A stretch of DNA of 5,751 bases, from contig JAKAAZ010000221.1 of the NCBI GenBank assembly GCA_021802085.1, positions 1 through 5,751 on the forward strand, written 5' to 3'. Below the pieces are notes generated by a model. That model saw only the letters and a program-made list of their open reading frames with translations, did no database searches and had not been told where the DNA came from. Both the position numbers and the translations under genes were made by a program. Below, one piece after another: positions 5,293 to 5,751 of the stretch (position 1 is its first letter; each line of letters starts with the position of its first letter). Source of the stretch: Acidobacteriota bacterium (GTDB taxonomy: Bacteria > Acidobacteriota > Terriglobia > Terriglobales > Acidobacteriaceae).

Positions 5293-5751
5293 ATGGATGT
5301 TGTCGGTGTTGGATTGAATGCTACGGATACGGTGATTCCTCTCGCGCACTGTCCGTTGTCCGGTTCCAAAGTTGAGTTTCGCTCTGCCAGCGTATTGCTG
5401 GGCGGTCAGGTTGCCAGTTCGATCATGGCATGTCAGCAATGGGGTTTGCGCACGCGGTATGTCGGAAAGCTGGGTGACGACAACGCAGCCGACCTGCATC
5501 GAGCGGAATTCTTAAGGTTGGGAGTCGAGACCAGGATTCTCACCGCTCCAGGATGCGCCAGCCAGCAGGCCTTTATTCTGGTCGAAGACTCCGGCGAGCG
5601 AACCGTTCTGTGGAAGCGCGATGACCGCCTGACGCTGCGACCTGAGGAACTCAAGCGGGAATGGATTGTGGATGCCCGGGCGCTACACATTGACGGGCAT
5701 GATACATCCGCGGCGATCAAGGCGGCCCGGTGGGCTCGGGAGGCTGGCATT
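5293..5751 (+). CDS. PfkB/ribokinase-family carbohydrate kinase, 3' truncated by window
   Basis: The frame is open from the ATG at 5293 to the window end, giving 153 residues, about half of a typical kinase of this family (about 300-330 residues). These enzymes phosphorylate sugars, sugar acids or nucleosides with ATP in the cytoplasm. The N-terminus MDVVGVGLNATDTV fits the first strand with its substrate-binding Asp. LLGGQVASSIMACQQWG (about 36-52) matches the GG substrate-binding element, although the usual Asn is replaced by Ser. YVGKLGDDNAAD (about 56-67) is the first PfkB signature, and ALHIDGHD (about 135-142) is the strand before the nucleotide-binding half. An in-frame TAG immediately precedes the ATG, and GAAGG lies eight bases upstream, so the start is firm. 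The ATP-binding and catalytic GAGD region lies beyond the edge. It is divergent from the repressor and probably belongs to the same sugar or polyol pathway; the substrate is not determinable. Confidence 0.9.
   Translation, partial: MDVVGVGLNATDTVIPLAHCPLSGSKVEFRSASVLLGGQVASSIMACQQWGLRTRYVGKLGDDNAADLHRAEFLRLGVETRILTAPGCASQQAFILVEDSGERTVLWKRDDRLTLRPEELKREWIVDARALHIDGHDTSAAIKAARWAREAGI

Overview
The window is a compact, mostly leftward-transcribed piece of a moderately GC-rich bacterial chromosome. The gene content suggests an Acidobacteriota-like (Terriglobia-type) soil bacterium: an ECF sigma factor with a zinc-finger anti-sigma factor, a membrane fatty-acid desaturase, a sugar/inositol dehydrogenase with a LacI regulator, and a PfkB kinase. 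This taxonomic guess is inference from protein style and was not tested by a search. No RNA gene, insertion sequence, CRISPR array or phage gene was seen.

Layout from left to right. Positions 1-55 hold the first 18 codons of a leftward gene of unknown function, preceded by a strong ribosome binding site and a promoter that contains a perfect 9-bp inverted repeat. Positions 56-335 have no convincing gene. Positions 336-1010 encode a membrane anti-sigma factor and 1007-1729 its ECF sigma factor; the two are translationally coupled through an ATGA overlap. A GGAACC-N16-GTCTAA promoter of the ECF type lies upstream of the sigma gene, which points to autoregulation. Positions 1943-2899 encode a three-histidine-box fatty-acid desaturase with a hairpin just past its stop codon. 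Positions 3001-4032 encode a Gfo/Idh/MocA dehydrogenase resembling inositol 2-dehydrogenase, and 4075-5124 a LacI-family repressor. These two probably form one operon, transcribed from a near-consensus promoter with a LacI-type operator at its start site. The only rightward gene, from 5293 to beyond the right edge, is a PfkB-family sugar kinase divergent from the repressor.

Two functional modules are visible. The right half looks like a small carbohydrate or polyol utilisation locus (repressor, dehydrogenase, kinase). The left half looks like an envelope-signalling module, with a membrane desaturase next to it. The most unusual object is the anti-sigma factor: a cytoplasmic HxxxCxxC zinc finger, one membrane helix, a Pro/Ala-rich linker, and a C-terminal segment resembling the C-terminal domain of TonB.
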